Translations under genes and position numbers: made by a program
DNA from: Scilla litardierei
Taxonomy: Eukaryota > Streptophyta > Magnoliopsida > Asparagales > Asparagaceae
Assembly: GCA_030789695.1 (NCBI GenBank)
Contig: CM061133.1
Span: forward strand, 92,975,248-93,039,247
Direction: 5' to 3'
DNA: 64,000 bases
The notes under the pieces: generated by a model
The model's database searches: none
Seen by the model: only the letters and a program-made list of their open reading frames with translations
Told to the model about the DNA's origin: nothing
In this document: positions 52,722-63,421 of the stretch, one piece after another
How positions within the stretch are numbered: position 1 is the stretch's first letter
How the letters are laid out: each line of letters opens with the position of its first letter

Positions 52722-54519
52722 CTAAACTTGTTTAAACTTGATATTTGTGTTCCTAAATTTACAATAATATGAAGTGTGGCCTAGACTATCACAAGTAAAG
52801 CACTTTGCATTTTTGTTCTTTGCAATAGATGGTACATTGTGGAATTTCTTGAATTTTTGCTTTTCAACTTTTTTCAGACCAAAACAAAGTCCTCTTCTAT
52901 TATTGCCATATAATTGATTCTCTAAAATAGTGTCCAACGATTGTTTTCCCATAGAGAATTTCTTAATGTCTACTTCAAGATGAGAGACTTTGGTTTTTAA
53001 TTGTTTATTTTCTTCCACAAGCATCGTGCATTTACTAATAAAAGCTCTCTTGTTTTCCTCTTCCTTCTTTTCAAATTCAATCATTTTTCTCTTAAAGTCA
53101 TTATCCAACATGCAGAATTTATCATTAAGCTCTCTAATCACATAGTCTTTTTCAATTTCGAGCTTAATCAAATCAAGTTTAAGCATGCTAATTTGGTTTA
53201 ATAATGAGGAACAAGAAATACAAGGAGCATTTTCATCAAAGCTTTCTTTTTCCTTCTTCATGACTTCAATAGTAGACTTACATGCATTAAGTTCAATTTT
53301 AATTTTTTTTACTCTCTTTAAACACCTTATCATCTCTAACTTGCATGTCATAGTTCTGATTTTGGAGACATTCAATAATGAACTCATGATCTACTATTTG
53401 ATTTTGCATTTCTTCACAAATTTTAAGAAGTTCAGCTTTGCTACCTGACGGTGTCTTATCTTGGATGCCCATAAAAGCCATGCAAGAATGGGCTTCATTT
53501 TCCTCCTCGCTTTCAGCTTCGCTATCCATATCCCATGTTAATACCTTCGCTTTTCCTTTTCCTTTAGCGAGCTGAGGAGTTTCATTTGGGCAATCCTTCA
53601 ATAGATGTCCTCTTCCCTTGCATTTAAAACATTGCATTCTATCAGTAGATTTCTGATCATTAAATTGCTTGGAAGAATTATTAAAGTTAGAACGATTAAA
53701 CATGGGAACCATTTCGTTTCTCCCATGCTTGGTCTTGATGAACTTTCTGAAGTTTCTCATCATTGGCGCTATGTCGTCATCATCATCCTCTTCTTCGCTA
53801 GCTTGCAAAGCAAGGGGCTTTATGGCTTTCTCTTTCTCCTCGGGTTTCTCTCTCGCTTCAACATTTTGCAATTCCAACTCATGGTACATCAAATTACCAA
53901 TAAGGTCCTCCACCTTCAATTGTGACAATACCTTTGCTTCCTGGATGGCGGTGACCTTTGGTCTGAAAGAGCTTGGCAATGCTATTAGGATCTTCCTCAC
54001 TTGATCGAGGCTATCATATGGCTTTCCAAGCGAGCTAGACTTGTAGACTATGTCGGTGAACCTCGCATACATCTCTGCTATGCTCTCTGATGGTAGTATG
54101 CGAAATCCCTCGAACTCTGCACTCAAAAGAGACAGTCTAGACTCCTTTACATGTGACGTTCCCTCATGCGTCACCTCCAAAGTATGCCATATTTCCCGCG
54201 CAGTTAAACAATGTGAGATTCTATTATATTCAGATTTATCAAGTGCACAAATGAGAGCATTCATAGCTTTAGCATTTAAAGAATAAGATTTCCAATCATT
54301 ATAATCCCATTTGTCATTTGGTTTTTCAATCTCAATATTATCTACTTTAATTACATGCAGTTTATATCCTTTTTCAATTATTTGCCAAGCCTTGTAATCA
54401 ACAGAAATAAGGTAGATTTTCATACGATTTTTTCAGTAAGAATAATCACCTCCATTAAACCTAGGGGGACGGGACACAGACTGACCTTCAACAAAAGCAC
54501 TATCCATATGGTTATTCAT
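52722..54519 (-). pseudogene. Copia-type gag with coiled coil and two zinc knuckles (element G)
   Basis: Start chosen at 54519 (MNNHMDSAFVEGQSVSRPPR). A TGA replaces the expected tryptophan in GGDYSY*KN (54431-54433 region). The rest is open to 53299: copia gag domain (IWHTLEVTHEGT, FARFTDIVYKSSSLG-like, LPSSFRPKVTAIQEAK), an acidic stretch (SEEEDDDDD), and zinc knuckle CFKCKGRGHLLKDC near 53625. An A8 run near 53305 puts the frame off by one. Beyond it the second frame (to 52722) gives a long helical region and a second knuckle CFTCDSLGHTSYYC near 52790, then a stop. About 600 residues in total. No protease, integrase or RT. One stop and one frameshift make it the best-preserved gag in the window. 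Confidence 0.82.
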
Positions 54520-54548
54520 GGTCAATCCTAGGCTAGATCCTAATACCT

Positions 54549-54560
54549 GCTCTGATACCA
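54549..54560 (-). other. Initiator tRNA-Met primer binding site (element G)
   Basis: TGGTATCAGAGC on the minus strand, two bases from the LTR edge. Confidence 0.88.
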
Positions 54561-54562
54561 TT

Positions 54563-55741
54563 TATTGGATCTGGATCCTAGCCTAGAGGGGGGGGGGTGA
54601 ATAGGCTTATAAAAATAATTCGTGCAACCCACAAATAATCACACGCAGTTATAGCAGCAACAGGGTAAATAAAAGGCAGACAGAGAGTACACAGCAGATT
54701 TACCCTGGTTCGATCGTCCCAACGACCTACTCCAGCCCCCAAAGCAGATACTAGTATTGAATAGCGCAATAGGTACAAAACCACAAGTTAGAGCACACTC
54801 AGAGCACCCTCTACATCTCTACACTCGCCAGGCTCTCAGTACCACACACACAGTATTTTCTCTCACTATCAATCGTAGCAACGCTTTCTACCAGCTAGTC
54901 CCAAACTAGCTAGGTCCCACTTGTCTAGTCCCAACTAGACAAGTCCCAAAATAGTCACAAAAGATAAGTAAAGTTTCCCCTACAGAGAACGTTACACTAA
55001 GACACAAATAAAAGAGTTTAAGGGTTTAGAAATGCTCAGTTTGTGTCCGTGTAGGCGTCTCTGTCAATCAGCACATCGTCAGCTCCAATCTGACGCAAAC
55101 AGTGTCTCAATCCGACTCCTGGATGTCAAGTTGTGCACTGGTCTGTGCGTAAAGCAATTTCAGTTCAAAACTCAATAATGGGCGGTCTGTGCATCTAGCA
55201 ATCCCCTTTAAATTCTCTTACACGTCAGCGGTGAGGCGCTTCGTTTTGTTGATCATGTGTTCCACTGAGAGCTTTAATCCGCACCGTTGATTTGCTTTTC
55301 GTTTTGATTTCTCGCAGCAAAGCTTCGTCCGTTCGCCTTCCTTACGTGATCGTTCTAGGGCATGCAGGCGACACTTCCTTCGTTAGCACTGGCGGCGGTG
55401 GCACTCCGTCTTCGACAGCGAGATACGACGACAAGAGCTGTAGCGACGACGAATCAACTCAGGGATGCAGCGGTTGCTTCATGATGATGCAGCTTCATCG
55501 GTGTTCTCCTCCTCTTCACGGCGATCTCCGCAGCACCAAGCAACGACGGCGACAATTGTTTCTCGGCGCTCCGACTACGGCGGTCTTCTCCGATGGCAGC
55601 AATGACGATATGACGGTGCTCAGTCTCACGGCGATCTCAGCAGCAGCAATGACGATACGGCTTCGTCTGCAGGCAGCTGTCGTCTTCCGACTTCGAACGA
55701 CGGTGAGTTTTCGTCCAATGGCTTCGCAACGTTGACGGTGG
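54563..55741 (-). repeat. 5' LTR of element G (right copy, interrupted by C)
   Basis: Colinear with 49010 to about 50182 with about one difference per 20-25 bases by eye. It stops at GTTGACGGTGG, where C begins. The matching point in the left LTR continues CGGTGAGG. The target duplication of C would be GGTGG (55737-55741); its partner is outside the window. The GC-rich triplet region is shared with the left LTR. Confidence 0.85.
54919..54944. other. Hairpin ACTTGTCTAG / CTAGACAAGT in the G right LTR
   Basis: Same 10-bp arms and TCCCAA loop as at 49362-49387. Confidence 0.82.
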
Positions 55742-57329
55742 TGACGCCCACCGGATATGCGTGTTTCATGTGTGCAATAATATGATCGGGGGCGTGAGAT
55801 TTAAATATTTGTAACCGCAAGCGCACGGTGTTGTAGTGTGGCTTGGGGGTCGAACTAAGGGAGGCATGGATGTACTTGTGTCAAGTAGGATCAAATTCAC
55901 CCCATGGGCGAGCTAGCCCGAATAGGATAAATGGTTGTCTCAGTAAATGAATGCGATGGATAAACAATATAAAGGAAAACCCCGGGACTTTGGTTTCCAC
56001 CCTATCGAGTGATTCTCGCCGATACGGCCTACTGGTAGGATAACGATCGGAATTAGGGTCTAATGGTGAGACGTTTCCTCTAAGAGTGGTACCAGCGTCC
56101 CATGGGCCCGATATTCCGGTCGGTGCCCATGATGATACGCCGGACTTCCCGGGTTCAGTCAGTGGGCACTCCCGTGTCCATTAACACTGACCGACTCCGG
56201 GAGCACTAAGTTTGCAACGATAACTCCCAACGTCTCATCAGGCCGCTCCCGCGCGCATGATTCGACGTCAACTCTAAGGGCGTGAGCTATGGCTAGGGAC
56301 TCAACCGCCAAGTTTATTCCCCCTTGGCCCAACGGCCAAAGGCGGTCTTTTTCCCGCCGATGACAATAAAACACCCCACGTAACCGGTAGATTCCTAATC
56401 CATATCAATTTCCTAGTCCTATGGACGCATCGGGAAGAACCCACGAAGGGGTTTCCACCAAAATCCCAGATTTGGGAACTACTCACACATATTTAGTAAA
56501 AAGCGATCTAAAGTAAAATCGACCGTTAGAAACATGATCGGGCGATTGAAAAGCAGTAAGAGCAATGCTAATAACAATATATTAAAGTTTGACAAAGATA
56601 GGAAGACTTACAAATATCTGAAAAATTACAGCCGTCAAGAGAGAGAAAAAACAACAAAAATAACAACTCTCGTTTCTGGAAAACCTAGGGGTTCTATTTA
56701 TAGAATACGAAATCACCCAATCGGGAGAAAAGTCACTCGATCGGGTGACCTGCTTCATTTCTTCGGCAGCGCAAAATAGGATCCCACCCGCTCACCATGG
56801 CAAGGTCGGTTGAGTCATGAGCTGATCGGTTGGATCTTCGTGCCGTCGGGTGAACCGATCGGTTGATCTCCCCGTCTCGTGGCTTCGGAGAATCGGCTAT
56901 AGGTGAACCGATCGGGTGGATGTCACCCGATCGATTGGCATTCAGCATCAGAATTCCAGAGAGTTGGGGCGTTTGAACCGGTCACTGAACCGACCGGCTG
57001 ACTTCTTGGCCGCTCCAACTTGTGTCCGGGTGGTGCACGCGTGCATCACCCGATCGGTTGGAGACGACCAACCGGTCGGGTGAGGAGCTGAAAGATGCGA
57101 TCTTCTTCATTTGACCCCCTGGATCACGCGTGACTCCTCCCCTTGCTCTGGGGACTCATGATATCGTCGTTTTATGTCCCCTATGCCAGTAAAATCCTGC
57201 AAAATACGAAAAACACGGAAAAGTGAAAGAAAACAAGAAAACACGAGAAAACGAATATAAGACGGCGGTAAAGAACGGAAAAAAACGGAAGAAAACATGC
57301 GCAAATATATGAAATATAAACGCACGTCA
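55742..57329 (-). repeat. 3' LTR of element C (left copy)
   Basis: 1588 bp from TGACGCCCACC to CGCACGTCA. The dyad cluster is at 56712-57085. The TATA box CTATAAATAG on the minus strand (about 56702-56693) lies immediately downstream of it. Inverted pairs include one near 57051-57083 (CACCCGATCGGTTGG with one mismatch in the partner). Confidence 0.9.
56712..57085. repeat. Cluster of CCGATCGG-centred dyad sites in the C 3' LTR
   Basis: About ten sites of the A-type consensus, such as AACCGATCGGGTGGA near 56904 and CACCCGATCGGTTGG near 57051. Several sites carry A or G at the second core position (CCGGTCGG, CCAATCGG). Confidence 0.85.
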
Positions 57330-57368
57330 AAATCCCCCAAGCTGAACTCTTCCTCGTCCTCGAGGAAG
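57330..57368 (-). other. Polypurine tract and AGGA-loop hairpin (element C)
   Basis: On the sense strand CTTCCTCG-AGGA-CGAGGAAG (57368-57349) has perfect 8-bp arms. AGCTTGGGGGATTT follows and abuts the 3' LTR. This is the best-preserved example of the unit. Confidence 0.85.
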
Positions 57369-58047
57369 ACGAGTGTGAGTAGGAGCTCGGAGAGAGAAAA
57401 TAGAGAGAAAGAGAGAAAAAGAAAACTCTAAATCCTAGATCACCCGTCAGGGCCAACAAAATCAAAACCGACACACCAAGCAAGCAAACGCCAAATCACA
57501 TCACTAAACCAAGGAATACGAGTCCAGACAAGTGTCGTGGGCCCACGCGGTGAAGCGCGAGTGAGTGTGGTCGTGTGCTAGCAGACGGTGTCACTATCTA
57601 CGATGTGCGATAAAGCTCGATATACACAAATCCAGGAAATGACCCAAACATCGATTCGAATTGAATAAAGCAGTGAATATATAGTTCAGGGATGCATGAG
57701 AATAGAGAGAGAATCGAAACATGTCATGCGTCAGGGACTCCACAACTAGGGTTAAGGAAATCACCACACTACAACCTAGATAATAGCTAAAAAGTTCCTA
57801 AGCCAAGTGTTTTCGATAACGATGGGGGTTGAGATGATGTGGAGAAGAACACTCGGTGCAAATTCTCGCCTTCCCTTTATTCTCGGCAAGTAGGGAAAAT
57901 ATTCACACGAGAATTTTTTTTGGGTTTTGGGTATTTGTATATTTTTTTGGCTTTTTAGCTATATATTTTTTTCTTTTCTTTTCTTTTTGGGGTTTTCTTT
58001 ACTTTTCTCTTTTTTTTTGGATTTTTTGGATATTGGGGTATATACAT

Positions 58048-58078
58048 GTGTACTCTCCCAAGTGGGAGAACGGTACAC
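58048..58078. other. Stem-loop with TCTCCCA-AG-TGGGAGA core (element C)
   Basis: Same structure as 9269-9299 in A: GTGTAC/GTACAC outer stem, TCTCCCA/TGGGAGA inner stem. Confidence 0.7.
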
Positions 58079-58610
58079 GACGAGGGGATTTGCACCAAGT
58101 AAAACAAAAAAGAAATCGGAATCTAAACAATTAGGCAAAGGAAACTATTCTCGCTAATTGGAGCATGGGCTAAATGGGTTATCCTAGTCCTTAATTGTGG
58201 AATCCCGACACATGCGAAATGAAGCGTACGATCTATATATATCATGCAGAAGAAGCAGACAGTAGAAGCAAATACCGCATATTCAAATCGAAGCATGATA
58301 ATCTAGGGGTCATTCCTGGACAGGTATATAAAGTAAAATCACAAAGTAGAAACACACCACACAGCTAGGCACGATGCACGACTCACAAAAAGCTAAGTGG
58401 ACCCATGATGCATGAAATGCAAGGGTACTCGATATCCTAGGGCTAGTGAATGTGATTATCGATGCCAAGCTTGGTGTGTGTGATTTTGTGGCAATTCATC
58501 ATAGGGTTCATCTCTAGGAGAGAGAGATCAAAAGAAAAAGAAAAAGAAAAACACGATGGAAAACGACTCAAAAACGAAGAAAAACGACAAAAATGACGCA
58601 CGAAGTGCGA

Positions 58611-58647
58611 CTCCCCCAAGCTGAAAATTGCATTGCCCTCAATGCAA
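58611..58647 (-). other. Internal AGCTTGGGGG plus AGGG-loop hairpin (element C)
   Basis: TTGCATTG-AGGG-CAATGCAA is a perfect 8-bp stem on the sense strand, followed five bases later by AGCTTGGGGGAG. Confidence 0.82.
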
Positions 58648-59102
58648 TAGAATTAAATACGGGAGGGCAATGAATAAGGGGGAAATACGCACAGACACAA
58701 AAATACACGAAAGATGAGAAAATCATACAAACGAAACTGAAAATAAGAAATAAAAATAAAAAGCACACCACATGACATAAAAACAGAAAAGAAAAATAAA
58801 GGAAAGAAAGAAAATCACACGACACGACAAATAAACAAACACACAGAGAAAAACAAGACACGATAGTAATTAACTTCCCCCAAGCTAGTCATGACAGTGC
58901 TAGCAAGATGATGTGACCGTGACAATGCAGCGATATGCAAGGGGGGTCAATAAAAGAAAAGAAAGGAAATAGAAAAATAAAAAATAAAAGAGAAGGGACT
59001 CGACACGTGAATGAGTCGTCCCCCCAGCAGTGGTAAAGTAGGGCCCCGCAAAGACAGATGGGCACTAAAAATAGGGGGAGGCAAAAGCTGGATGGGAAAG
59101 TA

Positions 59103-59507
59103 TCAAGCAGAGGCACCACCCTCTGGGGTGGTGATGGGGGCCTGTGCTGAGGACCAGGAGTGGTGGGGGGGTGAGATGTGAAGCTCGGACACATCGGGTG
59201 GGTCAGTGTGAATGTGACGAATGAGGCTTTGGAGGACATGCAGGTCACGCTCGACGGACTCCTGAGTTGCCCGACCACCAGCTCCAGCTAGGAGGAGCAT
59301 TGACATGAAGCGGTAAGCTTGGTCGTCTTCATGGAATGACACCTCGTATTCGGCATCGCCAATGTAAACGGGGTCAGGGGCGCGTGGGGTGGTGGATGAA
59401 TTAGTGGTGGTGGTGGGTTGGGTGGTGGATTGTGTGCGACGAGCGCGACGGGTGGGTCTAGGGTTGGAAGAGCTGGCGTCTGTGGGCTTAGCACGGCGAG
59501 GAGGCAT
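59103..59507 (-). CDS. Second reading frame of element C (MPPRRAK..., unknown function)
   Basis: An open frame of about 134 codons. I chose the start MPPRRAKPTDASSSN at 59507 over an in-frame upstream ATG at 59567 because B starts MPPHRTR at the matching place. Order: basic N-terminus (RRAK, RPTRRARR), threonine/serine/proline-rich linker, then a block (VYIGDAEYEVSFHEDDQ, ESVERDLHVLQSLIRH) shared with B, then a proline/serine tail ending PEGGASA. No known family recognised. It lies about 430 bp downstream of the internal TATA box and dyad cluster, so a separate transcript is likely. Basic and low-complexity content would suit a nucleic-acid-binding protein, which is inference. Confidence 0.55.
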   Translation of the reverse strand: MPPRRAKPTDASSSNPRPTRRARRTQSTTQPTTTTNSSTTPRAPDPVYIGDAEYEVSFHEDDQAYRFMSMLLLAGAGGRATQESVERDLHVLQSLIRHIHTDPPDVSELHISPPHHSWSSAQAPITTPEGGASA

Positions 59508-59930
59508 TGTGCATGAATCGTGTGTGTGTGTGAGTGTATGCAAAATACGTCGAATACACACTAACATGGCAAACGAGCAGAATGGAATTCTAGGGGAAAA
59601 ATAAAACTGAGCTAAGGAGCAAGGTTACCCAATTGAGATGAAGATCGTTGCTCGTAGATGCCCCAACGCAACGTAACAGGAGCACGTGTGAAGCCGCGGC
59701 GAATTCTTCCAGCAAGTGTCGAAAATGGGGGAGAATGGGTGAAAATTAGGGTTTTGTGTGCGGTCTAAATCGAGGAAGATGGGGGAGAAATCGATGGAGA
59801 GATGGATAGGAAGAGGGGGGAGATCGATGGGGTACGGTTTAAGGGAAGAACGAGGTCGGACGAAGGCGGGGAAGGCGAAACGGCAATCAGAATTTCGAAA
59901 CTGGCGAGGGCGGAACGAACGGACAGAGGG
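59508..59930 (-). other. Leader of the second-frame transcript (element C)
   Basis: No gene supported. Purine-rich on the plus strand (59755-59930). It would be the 5' leader between the TATA box at about 59943 and the ATG at 59507. Confidence 0.5.
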
Positions 59931-59932
59931 CG

Positions 59933-60300
59933 CTATATATAGTATTTTAAGACGAACCGATCGGGTGAAAAGTCACCCGATCGGTTGAATTTAGGTCAAA
60001 ATTTTAAGCTGAAGAAACGCTACAGGCGAACCGGTCGGGTGATAACTCACCCGATCGGTTGGCCGCTTCACAAATTTTCCTGAGAATTCAGCCCAGCTCA
60101 CCCGGTCTGTCACCAGGTCTCACATGCCTTCACCCGATCGGTTGACCAATTCCCCAAAATTCCCGAGACTTCTGCACAGATTACACGGTCTGTCACCCGG
60201 TCTCGGCCGGCTTCACCTGATCGATTCGTTGAGTGACTGATACGGCCGTCAGCTGATACATCCCAACCGATCGGGTGAGTTATCAACCGATCGGGTGGGG
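59933..60300 (-). promoter_or_regulatory. Internal promoter of element C: dyad-site cluster plus TATA box
   Basis: The TATA box CTATATATAG on the minus strand (about 59943-59933) has the dyad cluster directly upstream (59951-60300). The first two inverted pairs, near 59955-59986 and 60029-60060, have 14-bp arms with 4-base spacers; the first is AACCGATCGGGTGA, aaag, TCACCCGATCGGTT. Further sites lie at 60130 and 60264-60298. The arrangement matches A at 12527-12897. Confidence 0.72.
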
Positions 60301-60433
60301 CCTTATTTTCTGCAAAAGTGCACAAACGGCCTTAGTCCCTCAATGGAATTTCTTGCGGCTGGATTTATTTACTAAAAATAGACGAAATAAAGCTAAAAAT
60401 AGTTCTAAAAATGGAAACAAAGGGTTAGAGCAT

Positions 60434-60454
60434 GGGTTGCCTCCCATGAAGCGC
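60434..60454 (-). other. Conserved GCGCTT...GGGAGGCAACCC motif (element C)
   Basis: On the sense strand GCGCTTCATGGGAGGCAACC lies about 40 bases after the gag-protease stop at 60495, as in A. Confidence 0.78.
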
Positions 60455-60494
60455 ATTTGTTTAACATCGTTAGCTCGACGCCCATTGATGATGT

Positions 60495-63220
60495 TCAAGG
60501 TGGCCAATACGGGTGACGCCCAAAGTCTGGCATCGCATCATCTCCAGGGCTGGTAGCTCTTGGTGTAGCCGGTGGCGACAAGAAAACTTGCTCGACCAAT
60601 CTCCCTTTGTTGACGGGGTCCGGAGGCTTCTCCTTCATATTGGCGTCCTCTGCCACTCGTTTGAGGATACGGACCTCATCCCCGGTGAGCCCCATGGGCT
60701 CTTTGCCTTTTCTCCTCGTAGGAGGAGCGTTTGGGAATCCAGGAGGGATCACATGTCGGGTGACCGCCTCATCAACAACTTCCTTCTTTGGTGAGCCATC
60801 TTGCTCTCCAAGATCTCCCAAGTGGTCGGGGGGATTTCTCGAGAGAATTTCCCAGGAGCTTGCCTCCGCAGCTCTCTCCTCTTCCAGCTCCAGCGCACTG
60901 ATACTAGGATCATCCGGAGGATCTGGATGCCCCATTGACAACACTAAGTCAAATTCGACTTTTTCTTGGCCGACGTTGAGGGAAAGCTTCCCATTCTTCA
61001 CGTCTATCAAAACTCCGGCGGTTGCCATAAAGGGCCGTGCAAGGATAATAGGGGTATGCTTGTCTTTCGACATGTCCATCACCACAAAATCAACCAGTAC
61101 TTGTACACCTCTCACATCAACGGGGAGGTCGTCTACTACTCCCACCGGGTATTTCACCGAACGGTCAGCAAGTTGTAATGTCATGCCGGTGGGCTCCAAG
61201 TCTCCCATCCTTATTCTCTTGTACAGCGATAGGGGCATTAAGCTGACGCTCGCTCCTAGTTCGAATAGCGCCCTCTGGATTCGCACTTCCCCAATAGAGC
61301 AAAGGATGGAGAAACTTCCTGGGTCTTTGAGCTTGGGCGGATTTACGCGCTGAATGAGGGCGCTGCACTCCGCCGTTAATACGACCTTCTCCTTTCTGGA
61401 TCCCTGTGTCACCAAGTCCTTTAGAAATTTGGCATATGAGGGAATTGTCTCGATGGCCTCGAGGAAGGGGATTTGTAAGCTCAGATCTTTCACCATGGCA
61501 AAGAATTTGCCATACTTCTCATCAATCTTGGCTTTGACAAGCCGTTGTGGAAAAGGCACAACGGGCTTGAATACTCTGAGGTTCCCTTCCTCATCCTTTT
61601 TCTTCTCCTCTCCATGGACTCCCTCTGGAGTAGTAGGCTTTGGCGACGAAGCACCGTCGTCATTAATTTCTCAATTGGTCGTTCCACGACCAACGGTGCT
61701 TCCGGTCCTTTGGGGGGCACTCTCGTGGGTATTTGCGTTCTGCACCTCAAGACGATGGCAGACACGTTTTTATGCTCATGCGTGAGTGTCAAGGTCCGAT
61801 TTACCCCCCTCGGGTTCACCTCAGGCTGTGGCGGTAATAGATTCTGCGGTCTCTGAAGGTTCGCCACTTGTAACCCCAGCCGGGTCACCTGATCAGGGAG
61901 GACTCTCTGTCCCATCTCCAGCTTCAGATTTATCTTCTCCTGGTTGGCGATGTATTGAGTCAAGAGGTACTCAACTGGAGAGATGGCCCTCTGCTGGCCA
62001 TATTGTTGCTGGATGGGCTGCTGGTTCCTTGGAGTGTACTGCTGGTACTGTTGTGGAAATTGTTGCTACTGAAACTGCTGCTACTGAGGCCTAGCCGGCT
62101 GATATATCTGTTGTTGTTGCTGCTGAGTCGGCTATTGATACGATGCCCGGTAGCTAAGGTTGGGATGATTCCGGTTGTTTGGAGAGTAGGCCGGGTTGGA
62201 GTTGGTTCGTGGTGGAAAAGGCGCATTTCCCGTAGGATTGTAAAATAATGCGCTCGCCTGATCCAACGGTGGTGAGATGTCACCACCGTCGAATTCTCCA
62301 AAGACTTCGGATTCCACCGCAGTAATCTGTTGTGTACCGGCGCCACCGGCGCCTACCATCAATGCGGAGATCTGGGTCGACAGCAAGTCAAACTTGCTGG
62401 ATAATTTGTCGACGTCCTTGACTCTGAGAATGCCCCCAGATCTAGGTGTGGCTCTCTCGTCACACCACCGCTCATTGTTAGATGCCATATTTTCCAGAAT
62501 CTGTCCGTCATCTTCTTCGCTTCTTGACATAAAGGACCCTCCAGCCGCAGAGTCCATGGAAGATTTCAAATCGTCCCTCAACCCATTATAGAACAGATTT
62601 ATGATCTGCCACTTGGGGAGCTCATGGTGGGGACATCTCCACTGCATCTCCTTGTATCTGGTCCAGGCTTCGTGCAGAGACTCGTGGCTAGCCTGGGAGA
62701 AGGAGGAGATCTCACTCCTCAGCTTCACGGTCTTTCCCAGAGGAAAGAACTTTGTCAGGAAAGCATTCGAGAGCTTCTACCAGGTGTTGAATGTATTCGG
62801 GTCCTTCCCCTTAAGCCATAGCTTGGCCTTATCTCGCAGAGAGAAGGGGAACAGCTTCAGTCGGATCGCCTCAGTTGTGACACCGTTTATCCGAAAGGTG
62901 TCACATTTCTCCAAGAAGGAGTCCAAATGTTCAATGGGGCTTTCCATGGGTGCACCCAAAAATTGATCCTGCTGGATCCACGTCACCAAAGATGGCTTAA
63001 GCTCAAAGATTTGGGCCGTAATAGCAGGAGGACGGATGGCGGAGGTGGACTCGATGGATGACCTCGAGTACTCTAGCAGGGATTTGTGAGGCGGGGTGTT
63101 CTCCCCCATGGCTTTAGGATCCTCTCTTCTTCGCTTCTCGGCGGCCAAACGCCTTAGGGTGGCGTTTATCTCTGGATCAACAGGAATCAAGTCGTCGAGA
63201 CTTCTTAAACTCCTGCGCAT
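60495..63220 (-). pseudogene. Gag-protease polyprotein of element C (Athila type, terminates after protease)
   Basis: Start at 63220 (MRRSLRSLDDLIPVDPEIN). Order as in A: capsid-like gag (SPIEHLDSFLEKCDTF, LPKWQIINLFYNGLR), glutamine-rich linker, helical segment with VTRLGLQVANL, conserved block ending PSYAKFLKDLV, then retropepsin. The active site reads E-L-G-A-S, the catalytic Asp being replaced by Glu (codon at 61262-61260). The tail ends GRHPYWPP at 60495 and is conserved with A (EILSRNPPD, RKGKEPMGLT). Stops occur after NTFNTW (62777) and in the Q-rich linker (62132 and beyond), and a frameshift lies near 61670. No RT or integrase follows. Confidence 0.82.
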
Positions 63221-63396
63221 GAAAAACAACAAACACCCGTGAAGTGAAAAGTGGGAAAGAAACAGATAAGATAAAAAAATAAAAATAAAAATAAGAAAAG
63301 TAAAAAGGAAAAAGAAGAATGCGAAAATTATCGCGAGGTAGGGATGCGATCTAGACACAAGGGTTCTTGAAATCCTAAAATAACAAACACGTTGCC

Positions 63397-63414
63397 TCCC
63401 CGGTAACGGCGCCA
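63397..63414 (-). other. tRNA-Asp primer binding site (element C)
   Basis: TGGCGCCGTTACCGGGGA on the minus strand, one change from A, seven bases inside the LTR edge at 63422. Confidence 0.9.
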
Positions 63415-63421
63415 TAAAGCT

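Larger units (their letters stand above)
49010..55741 (-). mobile_element. Element G: gag-only copia-type LTR element, right LTR split by C
   Basis: Left LTR 49010-51341, internal 51342-54562, right LTR from 54563, interrupted at 55741 by element C; the rest must lie right of the window. The internal part encodes only a gag-like protein. The LTRs are close relatives in the shared 1.18 kb and diverged less than those of E. The left flank is TATGG; its partner is not visible. Confidence 0.82.
57369..59102 (-). other. 3' untranslated region of element C
   Basis: No convincing gene. Sense-strand order: AGCTTGGGGGAAG (58886-58874), T-rich stretch (about 58850-58510) enclosing the AGGG-loop hairpin with AGCTTGGGGGAG (58647-58611), the stem-loop at 58078-58048, and the A/G-rich tract (about 58025-57910). 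A hydrophobic frame at 58861-58568 shares RAMQ.SAWGSRT with the corresponding frame in A. That stretch is encoded by the conserved hairpin/purine unit, so conservation may be at nucleotide level. Confidence 0.65.
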
